Source of the DNA: Parietaria judaica
Lineage: Eukaryota > Streptophyta > Magnoliopsida > Rosales > Urticaceae
NCBI GenBank assembly: GCA_954871525.1
Contig: OX940863.1
Coordinates: forward strand, 43,634,501-43,698,500
Reading direction: 5' to 3'
Length of the DNA: 64,000 nt
Shown here: positions 62,601 to 64,000 of the stretch, one piece after another
Position numbering within the stretch: the first letter of the stretch is position 1
Layout of the letters: the number at the start of each line of letters is the position of its first letter
Made by a program: the position numbers and the translations under genes
Notes under the pieces: model-generated
What the model was told of the DNA's origin: nothing
The model's input: only the letters and a program-made list of their open reading frames with translations
Databases searched by the model: none

Positions 62601-64000
62601 TTACTTATTTTAATCCCTAAATAGCGAAGCACTATCTCGTAGTTTCTATATGAAGCCGTTAATGGGTTAAAATCTTTATCGAAAAGTGTTAAAAATTGGT
62701 TTTCTTGCGAGAGAAAATACGATCCGTTCTAGACGAAATTTGAGTTGCTAGACCTTCGTTAGGGTGGTATTGTTATAAATTGGTTTAGTTTTGGCATTAA
62801 AAGTTTTTGGAGCTCTCTTTAAACCCAGTTTCAACAATTAATGCGTGCTCCAAAAAAAACTGAGTCTTTTTCCTATTTTACATGGAAGAACCCTAATTAA
62901 ACGATATTTTAAACAAAAAATGAACTTCCAAATGCTAAACAATGTGTAATTGAATCACATTTACTTATTTTAATCCCTAAATAGCAAAGCACTATTTCGT
63001 AGTTTCTATATGAAGCCGTTAATGGGTTAAAATCTTTACCGAAAAGTATTAAAAATTGGTTTTCTTGCGAGAGAAAATACGATCCGTTCTAGACGAAATT
63101 TGAGTTGCTAGACCTTCGTTAGGGTGGTATTGTTATAAATTGGTTTAGTTTTGGCATTAAATGTTTTTGGAGCTATCTTTAAACCCAGTTTCAACAATTA
63201 GTGCGTGCTCCAAAAAAAACTGAGTCTTTTTCCCATTTTACGCGAAAGAACCCTAATTAAACGATATTTTAAATAAAAAATGAACTTCCAAATGCTAAAC
63301 AATGTGTAATTGTATCACATTTACTTATTTTAATCCCTAAATACCAAAGCACTATCTCATAGTTTCTATATGAAGCCGTTAATGGGTTAAAATCTTTACC
63401 GAAAAGTGATAAAAATTGGTTTTCTTGCGAGAGAAAATACGATCCGTTCTAGACGAAATTTGAGTTGCTAGACCTTCGTTAGGGTGGTATTGTTATAAAT
63501 TGGTTTAGTTTTGGCATTAAAAGTTTTTGGAGCTCTCTTTAAACCCAGTTTCAACAATTAATGCGTGCTCCAAAAAAAAATGAGTCTTTTTCCCATTTTA
63601 CGCGAAAGAACCCTAATTAAACAATATTTTAAACAAAAAATGAACTTCCAAATGCTAAACAATGTGTAATTGAATCACATTTACTTATTTTAATCCCTAA
63701 ATAGCAAAGCACTATCTCGTAGTTTCTATATGAAGCCGTTAATGGGTTAAAATCTTTATCGAAAAGTGTTAAAAATTGGTTTTCTTGCGAGAGAAAATAC
63801 GATCCGTTCTAGACGAAATTTGAGTTGCTAGACCTTCGTTAGGGTGGTATTGTTATAAATTGGTTTAGTTTTGGCATTAAAAGTTTTTGGAGCTCTCTTT
63901 AAACCCAGTTTCAACAATTAATGCGTGCTCCAAAAAAAACTGAGTCTTTTTCCCATTTTACATGGAAGAACCCTAATTAAACGATATTTTAAACAAAAAA
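59700..64000. repeat. Far-right satellite subfamily (TAGCAAAGCAC type)
   Basis: About twelve monomers in which CTAAATAGCAAAGCAC mostly replaces CTAAATAGCGAAGCAC. Several also have TGTAATTGAATCAC, TTTACATGGAAGAACCC, CATTAAATGTTTTTGG or ACTGCCTTTTTCCC. These markers are rare or absent in 1-59,700 except for monomer 1. The pair CATTAAATGTTTTTGGAGCT with AACAATTAGTGCG recurs near 60,642 and 63,158, and TTTAAATAAAAAATG near 60,753 and 63,269. That is about 2,516 bp, or seven monomers, suggesting a separate heptameric unit. Confidence 0.8.

Larger units (their letters stand above)
57189..64000. repeat. ~360 bp satellite array, right part (~19 monomers)
   Basis: The same satellite resumes immediately after the 3' LTR, in the same orientation and in phase with the left part. 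The first monomer is type A (GTGTCTATAT, GAGCAAATACTATCC, AAACACAG), the second type B (AGCCAAGG, ACCAAAAACTG). From about 59,700 the monomers shift to a subfamily marked by TAGCAAAGCAC. The array runs off the window end, so its true length is unknown. There is no gene in it. Confidence 0.98.

Overview
The window looks like nuclear DNA of a flowering plant, probably a dicot, but I cannot name the species. It is almost entirely satellite DNA with one LTR retrotransposon inserted in it. The plant assignment rests on three things: the retrotransposon is a chromovirus of the Tekay/Del type, it has the tRNA-iMet primer site usual in plant elements, and the satellite has plant-type repeat lengths and AT richness (a hand count of the first repeat gives 115 G+C in 360 bp, 32%).

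Layout: 1-47,144 is an uninterrupted head-to-tail array of about 131 copies of a ~360 bp monomer, all in one orientation. 47,145-57,188 is a complete 10,044 bp Ty3/gypsy element: two 2,657 bp LTRs, a primer binding site, one intact 1,501-codon gag-pol frame, a polypurine tract and GTAAT target duplications. 57,189-64,000 is the same satellite resumed, about 19 more monomers. Removing the element and one target duplication restores a normal monomer junction.

The satellite has structure at several scales. Each 360 bp monomer appears to be an old fused pair of ~180 bp units. Monomers fall into at least five recognisable types (here called A to E) that recur in the order A-B-C-D-E as a ~1.8 kb higher-order repeat. 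This pattern is clearest from 3.2 to 11.9 kb and reappears at 17.6-19.4 kb. Other blocks are local rearrangements of it: a tetramer lacking A, a D-E dimer repeated three times almost without change, a run of A monomers, a 7-monomer duplication, an A-B dimer repeated three times, and a C-D-E-A-B block followed by a shortened copy. The last ~4.3 kb belongs to another, related subfamily.

The retrotransposon is young: I count 10 substitutions and no length difference between its LTRs. Its coding frame is open throughout, but the protease active site reads D-S-R where the family has D-S/T-G, so this copy may be unable to mature its own polyprotein. There are no host genes, tRNAs, rRNAs or CRISPR arrays. 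The 'exciting' content is the multi-scale satellite evolution and the unusual LTR secondary-structure repeats, not a gene system.
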